From: an uncultured Opitutia bacterium
GTDB lineage: Bacteria; Verrucomicrobiota; Verrucomicrobiia; Opitutales; Puniceicoccaceae
NCBI GenBank assembly: GCA_913056175.1
Contig: CAJXLM010000027.1
Span: 1 to 37,668 of the forward strand
Length of the DNA stretch: 37,668 bases
Direction of reading: 5' to 3'
The notes under the pieces: generated by a model
What the model was told of the DNA's origin: nothing
Databases searched by the model: none
Seen by the model: only the letters and a program-made list of their open reading frames with translations
In this document: in pieces, positions 16,136 through 25,217 of the stretch
Layout of the letters: each line of letters opens with the position of its first letter
Position numbering within the stretch: the stretch's first letter is position 1
Made by a program: the position numbers and the translations under genes

Positions 16136-16291
16136 TCAGAATCCGGCGCCCATGTCCGGGCCCTGTTTTTCCCAGTCCGCCGGGCGCGACCAGGGCACGG
16201 TGGATTCATCCGGGCTGATGCCGGCGCAACCGGCGAGGAGGGCGAGGAGGCTACCGAGGAGGAGGAGGGAGCGGAGTCGGTGGAGGGTCAT
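16136..16291 (-). CDS. Small lipoprotein, 51 residues
   Basis: A very short gene found by reading the minus strand. The product starts MTLHRLRSLLLLGSLLALLA and then GCAG, a clear lipoprotein signal with lipobox LLAGC and about 30 mature residues. The mature part contains STVPWSRPADWE and ends PDMGAGF. The 'PWsRPaxWE' pattern is one I associate with small lipoproteins of Verrucomicrobiota; no function is known to me. The start ATG overlaps the stop of the coiled-coil gene by 4 bases (ATGA), which supports it being real. Whether it goes to the inner or outer membrane cannot be read from the sequence. Confidence 0.75.
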   Translation of the reverse strand: MTLHRLRSLLLLGSLLALLAGCAGISPDESTVPWSRPADWEKQGPDMGAGF

Positions 16292-17115
16292 CGTTGGAGA
16301 GTGAGGACGGAGCCTTCGCGGAGGCGAAGGCGCGAGTCGTGCGGTGAGCCCGGAGTGGAGTCCGGACCCCGTTCGAGGAGGAGATAGCGCGGTTGGCTCA
16401 GGCGCAAGCGCAGGCGGGCGACCGGTTCGCCGTCCTCCACCAGGGTGAGGACCGTGCCGGTGGGGAGGGTCGGTCCCGGCGGGCGCCGCAGGACGACCCG
16501 GCCGCGCTCGGCGTCGACCCGGACCACTTCCACGCGGGGGCCGGTGCCGGCGGCAGCGGGAGGTTCGGTATCCGCGGGCACCCCCCGGGTCCCCGGCAGC
16601 GCCACCTGTTCGAGGCGGGTGCGCAGGTCGGCCGTTTCGCGCTGGGAGGCCAGCAAGTCCTCGCGGAGGCGGGTGATCTCGTCGTTCAGGGCAATCCGCG
16701 CGCGGCGTTCCTCCTCGACCTCGGCGCTGACCTCGGCGGTGCGACTCGCGGCTTCCTCCGCCCGGCGCTCTGCCTCGGCGAGACCCTGCCGGGCCGCGCG
16801 CAGTTCCTGGCGGAGGGTGCGGGCGCTTTCCTCGGCGGTGTCCAGGCCTTGGCGAAGGGTACGGTTGTCGGCCTCGAGTCGCTCCGCCGCCTCGCGCCGG
16901 CGAGCGAGTTCCTCCCGGCCCTCGCCGAGTTCGGCGAGGCTCTCGCGCAGGACCGCGGGGATGCCGGTGTCGCCGGGAAGGTCCAGTTGCTCGCGGCCCT
17001 CCGCGGCGGATTCCCGCAGCGCCTGGAGGGCGGGCCGCTTCGCGAACCAGAGGCCGAGGAGTCCCACGAGGAGCGCGAGGGTGAGCAGGCGCAGGAGGAG
17101 GGAGAGCGTGGCCAT
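16288..17115 (-). CDS. Membrane-anchored coiled-coil protein
   Basis: 275 residues: one N-terminal membrane segment (about 5-24, LSLLLRLLTLALLVGLLGLW), a long charged helical region (about 30-170) rich in Glu, Arg, Ala and Leu with heptad-like spacing (strong coiled coil), a Pro-rich linker, and a C-terminal domain of likely beta strands (VEVVRVDAERGRVVLRRPPG, GTVLTLVEDGE, ending SVLTLQR). The layout fits an inner-membrane protein with a periplasmic coiled-coil stalk. I do not recognise a named family. The tail resembles small beta domains found in other Verrucomicrobiota coiled-coil proteins. First gene of the operon leading to the small lipoprotein, rsmI and ppx/gppA. Confidence 0.7.
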   Translation of the reverse strand: MATLSLLLRLLTLALLVGLLGLWFAKRPALQALRESAAEGREQLDLPGDTGIPAVLRESLAELGEGREELARRREAAERLEADNRTLRQGLDTAEESARTLRQELRAARQGLAEAERRAEEAASRTAEVSAEVEEERRARIALNDEITRLREDLLASQRETADLRTRLEQVALPGTRGVPADTEPPAAAGTGPRVEVVRVDAERGRVVLRRPPGPTLPTGTVLTLVEDGEPVARLRLRLSQPRYLLLERGPDSTPGSPHDSRLRLREGSVLTLQR

Positions 17116-17250
17116 GCGCTGATCGCTCCCGGTCTCAGCTCCGCCCGGCGGTCCTCCCGGGGCCCGCCTCCGGCCGGGGCCGGGAGGGGACGGTGGTGTG
17201 GGTGTGGTGGCGGGTCCAGTCCATGAGCCCGGTCCGCGTGGTTGGGGAGG

Positions 17251-18945
17251 CTAGAGGTCGGCGTCGGTCACCGCGCCGCGGGAGGCGGAGGAGACCAGCC
17301 GGGCGTACTTGGCGAGGGTGCCCCGGGTCTCCGCGGGAGGCCGGGGGCTCCAGCGGGCCCGCCGGGCCGCGAGTTCCTCCTCGGGGACTTCCAGCCGGAT
17401 TTCGTCCGCGGAGGCATCGATGGTGATGGGGTCGCCGTTCTCCACGAGGGCGATGAGTCCGCCGGCGGCGGCCTCCGGGGAGACATGGCCCACCACGAAG
17501 CCGTGGCTCCCGCCGGAGAAGCGGCCGTCGGTGATGAGGGCGACTTCCTTGCCGAGCCCGCGGCCCATCACCGCGGAAGTGGGCCCGAGCATCTCCCGCA
17601 TGCCGGGTCCCCCGCGTGGGCCCTCGTAACGGACGACGATGACATCGCCGGTCTTCACCTCGCCGTCGAGAATCCCGCGGAGGGCGTCCTCCTCGGCGTC
17701 GTAGACGACCGCCTTGCCCTCGAAGCGGAGGCCCTCCTTGCCGGAGATCTTGGCGACGGCCCCGTCCTCGGCGAGATTGCCGCGGAGGATGCGGAGGTGG
17801 CTCTCGGTCTTGAGGGGGCGATCGACCGGGTAGACGACGTCCTGGTCCTCCGGGTAGGGCTCCACCCCCTCGAGGTTCCCGGCCATGGTCTTGCCGGTCA
17901 CCGTGAGGCAGTCGCCGTGCAGCAGGCCGGCGTCGAGAAGCATGCGGAGCAGCGGGCTGAGCCCGCCGATCCGCGAGAAGTGGGCCATGTGGTACTTCCC
18001 GCTCGGCTTGAGGTCGCAGAGGACGGGCACCTTCTGGCCGATCCGGGTGAAGTCGTCGATGGCGAGGGGAACGCCGGCGGCGTGGGCCATGGCGAGGAGG
18101 TGGAGGACGGCGTTGGTGGATCCCCCGAGGGCGATGACCACGGTGATGGCGTTCTCGAAGGCCTCGCGGGTCATGATGTCGCGGGGCCGGAGGCCGGTCT
18201 CCAGCATGCGAAGGACGGCCTCACCGGCCCGGCGGCAGTCCTCGCGCTTGTCCTTGCTCACGGCGAGCTGGGCGGAGCTGTTCGGCAAGCTCATCCCGAG
18301 GGCCTCGATGGCGCTGGCCATGGTGTTGGCGGTGTACATGCCCCCGCAGCTGCCGGCTCCGGGGATCGCGCAGGACTCGATCTCCTTGAGTTCCTTGTCG
18401 TCGATCTGGCCGGCCGCCCGCTGGCCGACCGCCTCGAACACGGATACGATGTCCAGCGGCTTGTCCTCGCCCTTGCGGAAGCCCGGCAGGATGGACCCGC
18501 CGTAGACGAAGACGGAGGGCCGGTCCAACCGGGCGAGGGCGATCAGGCAGCCCGGCATGTTCTTGTCGCAGCCGCCGATGGCGACGACCCCGTCAAAGCC
18601 CTCCGCCCCGGCCACCGTCTCGATGGAGTCGGCAATGACCTCCCGGGAGACCAGGGAGTAGCGCATCCCGCGGGTGCCCATGGAAATGCCGTCGGACACC
18701 GTGATCGTACCGAAGGTGAGGGGCTTGCCTCCGTGCTCCTCCACGCCCTCGGCGCTGTGGGAGGCGAGCTCGTCGATGTGCACGTTGCACGGGGTGAGGT
18801 TGCTCCAGGTGGAGGCGATGCCGACGATCGGCTTGCGGAAATCCTCATCGTCAAATCCCACGGCGCGGAGCATGGAGCGGTTGGGGGCGCGGTCCGTCCC
18901 CTCGGTGACGAGGGAGGAGTAGGTGCGGGCGTCGTCAGTGGCCAT
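17251..18945 (-). CDS. ilvD: Dihydroxy-acid dehydratase
   Basis: Iron-sulfur enzyme that dehydrates 2,3-dihydroxy-isovalerate and 2,3-dihydroxy-3-methylvalerate in valine and isoleucine synthesis. The 564-residue length is typical. The cluster-binding cysteines are in [17 protein letters not shown] and [14 protein letters not shown]. Other signatures include [75 protein letters not shown] and VGHVSPEA near the C-terminus. The ATG at 18945 begins [16 protein letters not shown], matching the family's N-terminus; the frame stays open upstream but overlaps the scpB region. It is divergent from scpB (122-base gap). An 8-bp hairpin (CCTCCCGG/CCGGGAGG, 17153-17187) lies downstream, but without a T-run. 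Confidence 0.96.
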   Translation of the reverse strand: MATDDARTYSSLVTEGTDRAPNRSMLRAVGFDDEDFRKPIVGIASTWSNLTPCNVHIDELASHSAEGVEEHGGKPLTFGTITVSDGISMGTRGMRYSLVSREVIADSIETVAGAEGFDGVVAIGGCDKNMPGCLIALARLDRPSVFVYGGSILPGFRKGEDKPLDIVSVFEAVGQRAAGQIDDKELKEIESCAIPGAGSCGGMYTANTMASAIEALGMSLPNSSAQLAVSKDKREDCRRAGEAVLRMLETGLRPRDIMTREAFENAITVVIALGGSTNAVLHLLAMAHAAGVPLAIDDFTRIGQKVPVLCDLKPSGKYHMAHFSRIGGLSPLLRMLLDAGLLHGDCLTVTGKTMAGNLEGVEPYPEDQDVVYPVDRPLKTESHLRILRGNLAEDGAVAKISGKEGLRFEGKAVVYDAEEDALRGILDGEVKTGDVIVVRYEGPRGGPGMREMLGPTSAVMGRGLGKEVALITDGRFSGGSHGFVVGHVSPEAAAGGLIALVENGDPITIDASADEIRLEVPEEELAARRARWSPRPPAETRGTLAKYARLVSSASRGAVTDADL

Positions 18946-19067
18946 GGCCGGAGAATGGCCGCCGGTGTTCCTGCCGGCAAGGAAATCAGGGCGCGGGGAG
19001 AGGCCGGGCCGTGCGGGGAGACTTCTAGGATTGTACCCTCGGTAGGCGCCACCTATGGCTGTCCGCC

Positions 19068-19817
19068 GTGAACGATGGTTCGCTCGCAGAGAACCTCGAG
19101 GCCCTGCTCCTCTCCACGGGAGACTGTCTCCGGACCGCGGACCTGCAACGGGCGCTCCGCGAGGCCCGCGAGCGGGTGGCGGCCGAGCGTGCGGAAAAGG
19201 AGGGAGACGCGGCTCCGGCGGAGGGCGAGCTGCCCCCGGAGCCGCCGGGCCGGGAGGAGCTGGAGAGCGCCCTCGCCGCGCTCGGGGAGCGATGGCAGCG
19301 GGAGGATCGGCCGTACGAGCTGGGCCGCGGTCCGGAGGGCTTCCAGGTGGTGCTGCGCGGCCGCTTCGCGCCGGTGATCCGGGCCCTCCGCCGGGAACCA
19401 CCGCCGGCCCGCCTCTCCCGGGCGGCCCTCGAGACGCTCGCCATCGTGGCCTACCGCCAGCCGGTCACCCGGGCGGAAATGGAGCGGATCCGCGGGGTGT
19501 CCGTGGACTCCGCGCTCGGCAAGCTGCAGGAGCACGGGCTGGTGGACGCGGCCGGCCGGGCGGACTTGCCGGGGCGGCCGGTGGTCTACGCCACGACGGA
19601 TCGGTTCCTCGAGCTCTGCGGGATCGGCTCGCTGGAGGAACTGCCCGCCTCGGACGTGCTCACGCCGGCCCAGCTGGACGAGTGGGTGCGCGAGGGGGAG
19701 GGGCCGGAGGAGTTGCCCGACACCGGGATGATGGGGCTGGCCCCGGGCGAGGAGGAGGCCGCTCCCGGGAACGGGCGGGCCGAGCCGGTGGCCCCGGCGG
19801 GGGAGGGGGGAGCGTGA
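19068..19817 (+). CDS. scpB: Segregation and condensation protein B
   Basis: ScpB is the winged-helix accessory subunit of the SMC-ScpAB condensin that compacts and separates chromosomes. The 249-residue protein has two winged-helix domains. The second contains the most conserved part of the family: [20 protein letters not shown] followed by [20 protein letters not shown], then [20 protein letters not shown] and LEELP. Residues 45-65 form an acidic, Pro-rich insert and the C-terminal 50 residues are Glu/Gly/Pro-rich; both make it longer than many ScpB. The start is a GTG; a nearby ATG at 19054 is in another frame. No scpA or smc is in the window. Its stop overlaps the pheA start (GTGA). Confidence 0.93.
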   Translation: MNDGSLAENLEALLLSTGDCLRTADLQRALREARERVAAERAEKEGDAAPAEGELPPEPPGREELESALAALGERWQREDRPYELGRGPEGFQVVLRGRFAPVIRALRREPPPARLSRAALETLAIVAYRQPVTRAEMERIRGVSVDSALGKLQEHGLVDAAGRADLPGRPVVYATTDRFLELCGIGSLEELPASDVLTPAQLDEWVREGEGPEELPDTGMMGLAPGEEEAAPGNGRAEPVAPAGEGGA

Positions 19818-20935
19818 GCGAGTCCCTCGAGGAGTTGCGGGCCCGCATCGACGGCTTGGACGCCTCCCTCGTCCGGATCCTCAACGAGAGGGTCGAGCTG
19901 GCCGCCCGCATCGGGGAGGCGAAGGCGCGCGAGGATCTCCCGGTGGTCGATCCGGCCCGCGAAGAGGAGGTGCTGCAGCGCTCCGCGGAGAGGAACGAGG
20001 GCCCGTTCCCCGGGGCGGCCCTCCGCCGCATCTTCCGGGAAATCATTTCCGCCTCCGTCCGGCTGCAGCGGGCGGTCTCGGTCGCCTTTCTCGGGCCGGA
20101 GGCCACCTTCACCCACCAGGCGGCCCTCGAGGTGTTCGGCTCCAGTGCCGATTTCCACGCCTACCGGACCATCCGCGACCTCCTCCGCGCCGTCGAGTCG
20201 GGCGGGGTCGACTACGGGGTGGTCCCGGTGGAGAACTCCATCCAGGGCTCCGTCTACGATACCCTCGACGGGCTGGTCGGCGCGCCCCTGCGGATCCTCT
20301 CCGAGCACTACCTCGCCATCGAGCACTGCCTGCTCGCGGGCTGTTCCCGGGAGGAAATCCGGCGGGTCTACTCGCGGGACCAGGCCCTCGGCCAGTGCCA
20401 GGGTTGGCTCTCCCGGAACCTGCCGGAGGCCGAGCAGGTCGAGACCCAGAGCACCGCCCGGGCGGTGGAGATCGCCGCCGGGGAATCCGGCGCGGCGGCG
20501 ATCGCCAGCCGGCTGGCGGCGGCCGCCTTCGGGCTGGCGGTCCTCGAGCGCGGCATCCAGGACCAGCGCCGCAACCACACCCGTTTTCTCGTGGTGACCC
20601 GCCCGGAGAACCAGCCCCCCGGCGACGGGCGCGGCCGGGAGGGCAAGACGAGCCTGGTCCTCTCCGTGCCGGACCGTCCCGGCTCGCTCCGCGAGGTGCT
20701 CCAGCCCTTCGACGAGTACGGCATCAACCTGAGCCGGCTGGAGTCGCGGCCCTCCCGGCTCCGCCCCTGGGACTATCTTTTCTTCGTCGAGTTCCGCGGG
20801 CACGAGGACGACCCGACCGTCGCCGGCGTGCTCGCCCAGCTGCGCGCCGCGTGCCCCTTCCTTCAAGTGCTCGGCTCCTACCCCGTCGCTCCCGGCCTTG
20901 ACGGAGCGGGCGGTCCGGCCGATCGTCCTCGCTAA
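19814..20935 (+). CDS. pheA: Bifunctional chorismate mutase / prephenate dehydratase
   Basis: 373 residues that convert chorismate to prephenate and on to phenylpyruvate for phenylalanine synthesis. Domains in order: an AroQ-type chorismate mutase (about 1-85; LRARIDGLDASLVRILNERV), a prephenate dehydratase (about 95-275; FLGPEATFTHQAALEVFG, VVPVENSIQGSVYDTLDGL, NHTRFLVV) and a C-terminal ACT domain (about 285-360; LSVPDRPGSLREVL and GINLSRLESRP), which in this family binds phenylalanine for feedback inhibition. All the usual motifs are intact. The GTG start overlaps the scpB stop; the GGGGGAGGGGGGAGC before it could serve as a ribosome-binding site, although it is also scpB coding sequence. 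Confidence 0.95.
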   Translation: MSESLEELRARIDGLDASLVRILNERVELAARIGEAKAREDLPVVDPAREEEVLQRSAERNEGPFPGAALRRIFREIISASVRLQRAVSVAFLGPEATFTHQAALEVFGSSADFHAYRTIRDLLRAVESGGVDYGVVPVENSIQGSVYDTLDGLVGAPLRILSEHYLAIEHCLLAGCSREEIRRVYSRDQALGQCQGWLSRNLPEAEQVETQSTARAVEIAAGESGAAAIASRLAAAAFGLAVLERGIQDQRRNHTRFLVVTRPENQPPGDGRGREGKTSLVLSVPDRPGSLREVLQPFDEYGINLSRLESRPSRLRPWDYLFFVEFRGHEDDPTVAGVLAQLRAACPFLQVLGSYPVAPGLDGAGGPADRPR

Positions 20936-20953
20936 CCCGCGCCCCCTTCACGC

Positions 20954-22153
20954 ATGGCCCTTTTTTCCACCCGTCGCCTCGCCACCAGTCCCATCGCCCA
21001 GCGCTGTGCGGAGGATTCGGTGACCAAGCTCCGGCTGAAGTACGCCCCGTACTACCACACCTTCGACCGGCAGGAGGGCACCCGGGTGTGGAAGGACGGG
21101 AGGCAGTACCTCATGCTCTCGAGCAACGACTACCTCGGGCTCGGGAACCACCCGCGGGTGGTCGCCGCGGGGGAGGAGGCCCTGCGCAAGTGGGGCAGTG
21201 GCACCACGGGTGCCCGCCTCGCCAACGGCAGCCGCGCCTACCACCGGGAGCTGGAGGAGACCCTCGCCGACTTCCTCGGGAAGGAGGCCTGCCATGTGCA
21301 CGCCGCCGGGTACCTCTCCTGCATGTCGGCGGTGGCCACCTTCGTGGAGCGGGGCGACCTCGTGCTGGTCGACAAGAACGTGCACTCCTCGCTCTGGTCC
21401 GGCATCAAGATCAGCGGGGCCCACGCCGAGCGCTTTCTCCACAATGATCCGGAAAGCCTTCGGGAGGTGCTCGCCCTCGAGGATCCGGCGCGGGCCAAGC
21501 TGCTGCTCTTCGAGGGGGTCTACTCCATGGAGGGGCACGTCGCCCGGTTGCCGGAGTTGCTCGAGGTTGCCTCCGAGCACTCCCTCTTCACGGTGATGGA
21601 CGACGCCCACGGGCTCGGCGTGCTCGGGCGGGAGGGGAGGGGCACCGCCTCCTCCTTCGGCTGCGCGGACGAGGTGGACATCATCTCCGGGAGCTTTTCG
21701 AAGGCGCTCTCCAGCACCGGGGGGTTCGTGGCCGGGTCGCGCACCCTCATCGACTACCTGCGCACGCACTCGAAGCAGACGATCTTCAGCGCGGCGATCG
21801 CCCCGGCCCCGGCGGCCTGCGCGCTCGAGGCCCTGCGGGTACTCCGCGAGGAGCCCGAGCACCTCGAGCGGCTCTGGAAGAACACCCGCCGCTACCAGGC
21901 GATCCTCCGGAATCTCGGGCTGGATACCTGGGAGAGCCAGACCCCGGCCGTCCCGATCGTGCTCGGCACGAAGGAAAAGGCCTACTCGTTCTGGAAGCAG
22001 CTTCTCCAGCAGGGAGTCTTCACGGTGATGTCGGTGGCCCCGGGGGTGCCGCCCGGCAAGGACCTCGTGCGCACGGCGGTCTCCGCCCGCCATACCGACG
22101 AGGACCTCGACCGGATTGGGGAGGCGCTCACCGTGGCCGCGCGGAAGGCCTGA
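20954..22153 (+). CDS. PLP-dependent alpha-oxoamine synthase (Kbl/BioF/SPT family)
   Basis: 399 residues of the fold type I PLP family that joins an amino acid to an acyl-CoA with loss of CO2. Clear features are LSSNDYLGLGNHPRVVAA, GTTGARLANGSRAYHRELE, VLVDKNVHSSLW, VMDDAHGLGVLGREGRG and IISGSFSKALSSTGGFV with the PLP lysine at Lys250. Members include 8-amino-7-oxononanoate synthase, 2-amino-3-ketobutyrate CoA ligase and serine palmitoyltransferase; the sequence does not decide between them by eye. No bio or threonine dehydrogenase genes are adjacent, and outer-membrane genes follow 59 bases on, so a lipid role such as sphingoid base synthesis is possible but only inferred. It lies 18 bases after pheA. 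Confidence 0.88.
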   Translation: MALFSTRRLATSPIAQRCAEDSVTKLRLKYAPYYHTFDRQEGTRVWKDGRQYLMLSSNDYLGLGNHPRVVAAGEEALRKWGSGTTGARLANGSRAYHRELEETLADFLGKEACHVHAAGYLSCMSAVATFVERGDLVLVDKNVHSSLWSGIKISGAHAERFLHNDPESLREVLALEDPARAKLLLFEGVYSMEGHVARLPELLEVASEHSLFTVMDDAHGLGVLGREGRGTASSFGCADEVDIISGSFSKALSSTGGFVAGSRTLIDYLRTHSKQTIFSAAIAPAPAACALEALRVLREEPEHLERLWKNTRRYQAILRNLGLDTWESQTPAVPIVLGTKEKAYSFWKQLLQQGVFTVMSVAPGVPPGKDLVRTAVSARHTDEDLDRIGEALTVAARKA

Positions 22154-22212
22154 GAATGCCGGCCGCTCCGCTGTTGCCTTCCTGTGGGCCCGCTTCCAAC
22201 CTCCGTCCCTTC

Positions 22213-24543
22213 ATGAGCTGGCGCATCCTCTCGTACGTGTTCCTTCTCGGGCTCGCCGGCCTGCTGTTTCCGCTGAGCGCCCAGGAGGGAACGGCGGAGG
22301 GGGAGAGGCGCATGGTCCGGACGATCGAGATCATCTACCAGGGCTATCCCTCGGTCAGCGAGAGCCTGATCCGGGACAACATCCAGCTGCGCCCGGGCCA
22401 GCCCTTCGACCAGGCCATGCTCGACCGGTCCATCCGGTCCCTCTACCGGACGAACTTCTTCGACCAGATCGACGCCCGGGTGCGCGAGGTGGGCGCGAAC
22501 GAGGTCGACGTCATCTTCAATGTCCTCACCAAGTACCGGCTGACCTCGATCACCTTCGAGGGGAACGAGAAGTTCTCGGACAACCGCCTGCAGAAGGAGA
22601 TCGAGCTGGAGACCGGGGACTTCATCGACGCCTTCGAGATCGACCGGGCGGCGGACACCCTCCTCAGCTTCTACCTGAAGAAGGGCTTCTCGAACGCGGA
22701 GGTCGATTTCGCGATCGAGCGCAACGACGAGACCGGGCAGGGGGCGGTCGTCTTCCGCATCGACGCGGGCGAGCGCATCCGCATCGGGCGGATCCGTTTC
22801 GAGGGGGTGGAGGGCTTCTCGGCCCGCAAGCTGCGCTCCCAGATCGACAGTTCCCAGCGCAAGTGGTGGATCTCCTGGTTGGACGGGAGCGGTCGGTTCG
22901 ACGCTGACAATCTCGCCTTGGACCGGGAGGACCTGCTCACCTTCTTCCGGAACGAGGGCTTCCTCGATGTGGAGGTGCCCGAGTCGGAGGTCGAGGTGGA
23001 GTACCGCAAGCCGAATGTCGTCGACCTCACCTTCCGCGTGGATCTCGGCCGCCAGTACTCGGTGGGCACGGTCTCGGTGAGCGGGAACACGATTTTCCCG
23101 GCGGAGGAAATCCTCGATGCGGCCGGGATCCGGTCCGGCCAGGTCTTTTCCCCGGAAAAGGTCGGCGAGGCCGCCGAGGCAATCCGCCTCTTCTACGGGG
23201 AGAAGGGCTACCTGGAGACCCGGGTGTTCCCGGAGCGCCGGCCGAACCTCGAGACGGGGGCGATCGACCTGAATTTCGCGATCCGGGAGAGCGGGAGATT
23301 CGAGGTGCAGTCGGTGAACATCGACGGGAACACCAAGACGAAGAGCATCGTGATCATCCGGGAGATTTCCCTGCGCCCCGGGGAAACCTTCGACCTGCGC
23401 AAGATGCGGGCGAGCCAGACCCGCCTCCGCAACACCCAGTTCTTCGAGTCGGTCGAGCTGCGGCCGGCCCCGACCAACGTGCCGGACCGGCGCGACCTGA
23501 ACGTGCTCGTACAGGAGGCCCCCACGGGCTCGATCTCCTTCGGGGCGGGCTTCAGCTCGGTGGAGAGCCTCATCTTCTTTGCGGAGGTCTCCCAGTCGAA
23601 CTTCGACCTCTTCAACTGGCGCTCCTTCTTCCAGGGGGACGGCCAGAAGTTCCGCCTGCGCGCCGCCATCGGTTCGCAGAGCAACGAGATCGTCCTCACC
23701 TTCGAGGAGCCCTGGCTCTTCAACCAGAGGCTCGCCCTCGGGCTGGAGGTCTTCCGCCGGCAGACGGACTTCCAGAGCTCGGATTACAACGAGCTGCGCA
23801 CGGGTTTCTCCGTCTACCTGCGCAAGCGGCTCTTTGAGCTCGTCGAGGGCCGTCTCAAGTACCAGCTGGAGGATGTCGACATTTTCGATGTGGACGACGA
23901 CGCCTCCAGCGCGATCAAGGACGAGGAGGGGAACACCACCATCTCCCTCGTCGGCCTGGCCTTCCTCCGGGACACCCGGGACGACCTTCTCCTCACCCGG
24001 CGGGGCAACCGGGTGAACCTCGACAACGAGGTGGCCGGGGGGGTCTTCGGGGGGGATGTGGACTACCTGAAGAACGACCTGCGCACCTCCCAGTTCTTCC
24101 CGACCTTCGAGTTCCTCAACCAGGGCGTCGCCTTCTTCGGGCGCACCGGCGTGCTCACCCCCTACGACGACAGCGACGTACCCTTCTTCAACCGGTTCTT
24201 CCTCGGGGGCCCCAACAACATGCGGGGATTCCCCTACCGGAAGGTCGGCCCGGTGGATGAGAACAACGAGCCCATCGGCGGGAAAACCTACGGCTACCTC
24301 TCCGCCGAGTACCTCGTGCAGCTCCTCCAGCCTCTCGAATTCGTCCTCTTCTACGATTGGGGCTTCCTCAATGAGGATGAGTGGGACTACGACTTCTCCA
24401 GCTACAATGACGACTGGGGTTTCGGCTTCCGCATCCTCATCCTCGGCGCGCCCCTGCGGCTCGACTTCGGGTTCCCCATCACCGCGGAGGACTACAACGA
24501 CGAGGGCACCCAGTTCAATTTTTCCTTTGGAACCCGGTTCTAG
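22213..24543 (+). CDS. bamA: Outer-membrane assembly factor BamA
   Basis: Omp85-family protein that inserts beta-barrels into the outer membrane. 776 residues: signal peptide (about 1-24, MSWRILSYVFLLGLAGLLFP then LSAQ), five POTRA domains (about 30-430; for instance ITFEGNEKFSDNRLQKEIEL, VSVSGNTIFPAEEILDAAG and VNIDGNTKTKSIVIIREISL) and a C-terminal barrel ending FSFGTRF. The Omp85 signature loop is present as NMRGFPYRK with Arg671-Gly672-Phe673. The ATG at 22213 is chosen because it begins the signal peptide; the frame is open back to 22156. The bases before it are pyrimidine-rich (CCTCCGTCCCTTC) with no Shine-Dalgarno. It is followed by ompH/skp and lpxD, as in many Gram-negative genomes. 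Confidence 0.95.
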   Translation: MSWRILSYVFLLGLAGLLFPLSAQEGTAEGERRMVRTIEIIYQGYPSVSESLIRDNIQLRPGQPFDQAMLDRSIRSLYRTNFFDQIDARVREVGANEVDVIFNVLTKYRLTSITFEGNEKFSDNRLQKEIELETGDFIDAFEIDRAADTLLSFYLKKGFSNAEVDFAIERNDETGQGAVVFRIDAGERIRIGRIRFEGVEGFSARKLRSQIDSSQRKWWISWLDGSGRFDADNLALDREDLLTFFRNEGFLDVEVPESEVEVEYRKPNVVDLTFRVDLGRQYSVGTVSVSGNTIFPAEEILDAAGIRSGQVFSPEKVGEAAEAIRLFYGEKGYLETRVFPERRPNLETGAIDLNFAIRESGRFEVQSVNIDGNTKTKSIVIIREISLRPGETFDLRKMRASQTRLRNTQFFESVELRPAPTNVPDRRDLNVLVQEAPTGSISFGAGFSSVESLIFFAEVSQSNFDLFNWRSFFQGDGQKFRLRAAIGSQSNEIVLTFEEPWLFNQRLALGLEVFRRQTDFQSSDYNELRTGFSVYLRKRLFELVEGRLKYQLEDVDIFDVDDDASSAIKDEEGNTTISLVGLAFLRDTRDDLLLTRRGNRVNLDNEVAGGVFGGDVDYLKNDLRTSQFFPTFEFLNQGVAFFGRTGVLTPYDDSDVPFFNRFFLGGPNNMRGFPYRKVGPVDENNEPIGGKTYGYLSAEYLVQLLQPLEFVLFYDWGFLNEDEWDYDFSSYNDDWGFGFRILILGAPLRLDFGFPITAEDYNDEGTQFNFSFGTRF

Positions 24544-24585
24544 CCGCCCTAAGGTCCGGCCCTGTCTGATCGTCCCCCCCCTCCT

Positions 24586-25152
24586 ATGACAACTCCCATG
24601 AAACGCAGGCTCTCCTCCCTCCTGATCCTCCTCAGCGCGCTCCCCCTCGCCCTGCAAGCCCAGGAGACGCCCTCCATCGCCGTGGTCGACCTCCAGCAGG
24701 TCCTCGAGAACTACGACCAGGCCCAGCAGGCCGACACCGAGTTGCGCCAGCAACAGCAGCGGGTCGACGCGGAGTTGCAGCCGATCGTCGAGTCGATCGA
24801 GGCCCTCCGCCAGGACCGGCAGGAGCTGATCGGCCGGATCAACAGCCCCTCGATCTCCGAGCAGGGCCAGCAGGAGGCGCGCACCCAGCTCCAGGAGCTC
24901 GAGGCCGAGCTCCAGCAGGCGGCCGCGCAGTTTCAGCAGCTGCGGGACGAGGCCCGCCAGACGCTCGGCCAGCGCCGGAACAACATGCTCTCCATGATGC
25001 TCGACGATATCCGGGGTGCCTCCTCCGAGGTCGCCCGGCAGCAGGGGGTCGACCTCGTCCTGAACGCCCAGGCGGAGATCGTCCTCTACTCCGCCGACAA
25101 TCTCGACCTCACCCAGAGGGTCATCGACGAGCTGAACAACGGCGGCGATTGA
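24586..25152 (+). CDS. OmpH/Skp-family periplasmic chaperone
   Basis: 188 residues. Signal peptide (about 1-26, MKRRLSSLLILLSALPLAL after a four-residue leader) followed by SIAVVDLQQVLENYDQAQQA, the typical OmpH start. A Gln- and Glu-rich coiled coil spans about residues 40-135 and a C-terminal beta/helix part (VDLVLNAQAEIVLYSADNLD) closes the Skp body. Skp-type trimers hold unfolded outer-membrane proteins in the periplasm and pass them to BamA. The gene starts 42 bases after bamA. ATG at 24586 or 24598 are both possible; the second would give a more usual signal peptide. The leader GTCCCCCCCCTCCT has no Shine-Dalgarno. Confidence 0.9.
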   Translation: MTTPMKRRLSSLLILLSALPLALQAQETPSIAVVDLQQVLENYDQAQQADTELRQQQQRVDAELQPIVESIEALRQDRQELIGRINSPSISEQGQQEARTQLQELEAELQQAAAQFQQLRDEARQTLGQRRNNMLSMMLDDIRGASSEVARQQGVDLVLNAQAEIVLYSADNLDLTQRVIDELNNGGD

Positions 25153-25217
25153 TCCGCTGCCTCCCCCTCCGGGACCCCCTCGACCCCCCCTCCGTTCCGG
25201 CTCCCCCCCGATCCTGA

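Noticed and set aside
17153-17187. CCTCCCGG/CCGGGAGG hairpin as a terminator for ilvD
   Set aside because: The loop is 19 bases and there is no T-run on the minus strand after it; in sequence this rich in GC such pairs are common.
21982-24753. 923-codon open frame on the minus strand, opposite bamA and the alpha-oxoamine synthase
   Set aside because: Leu/Glu/Val-rich shadow of bamA; stop-free only because of codon bias.
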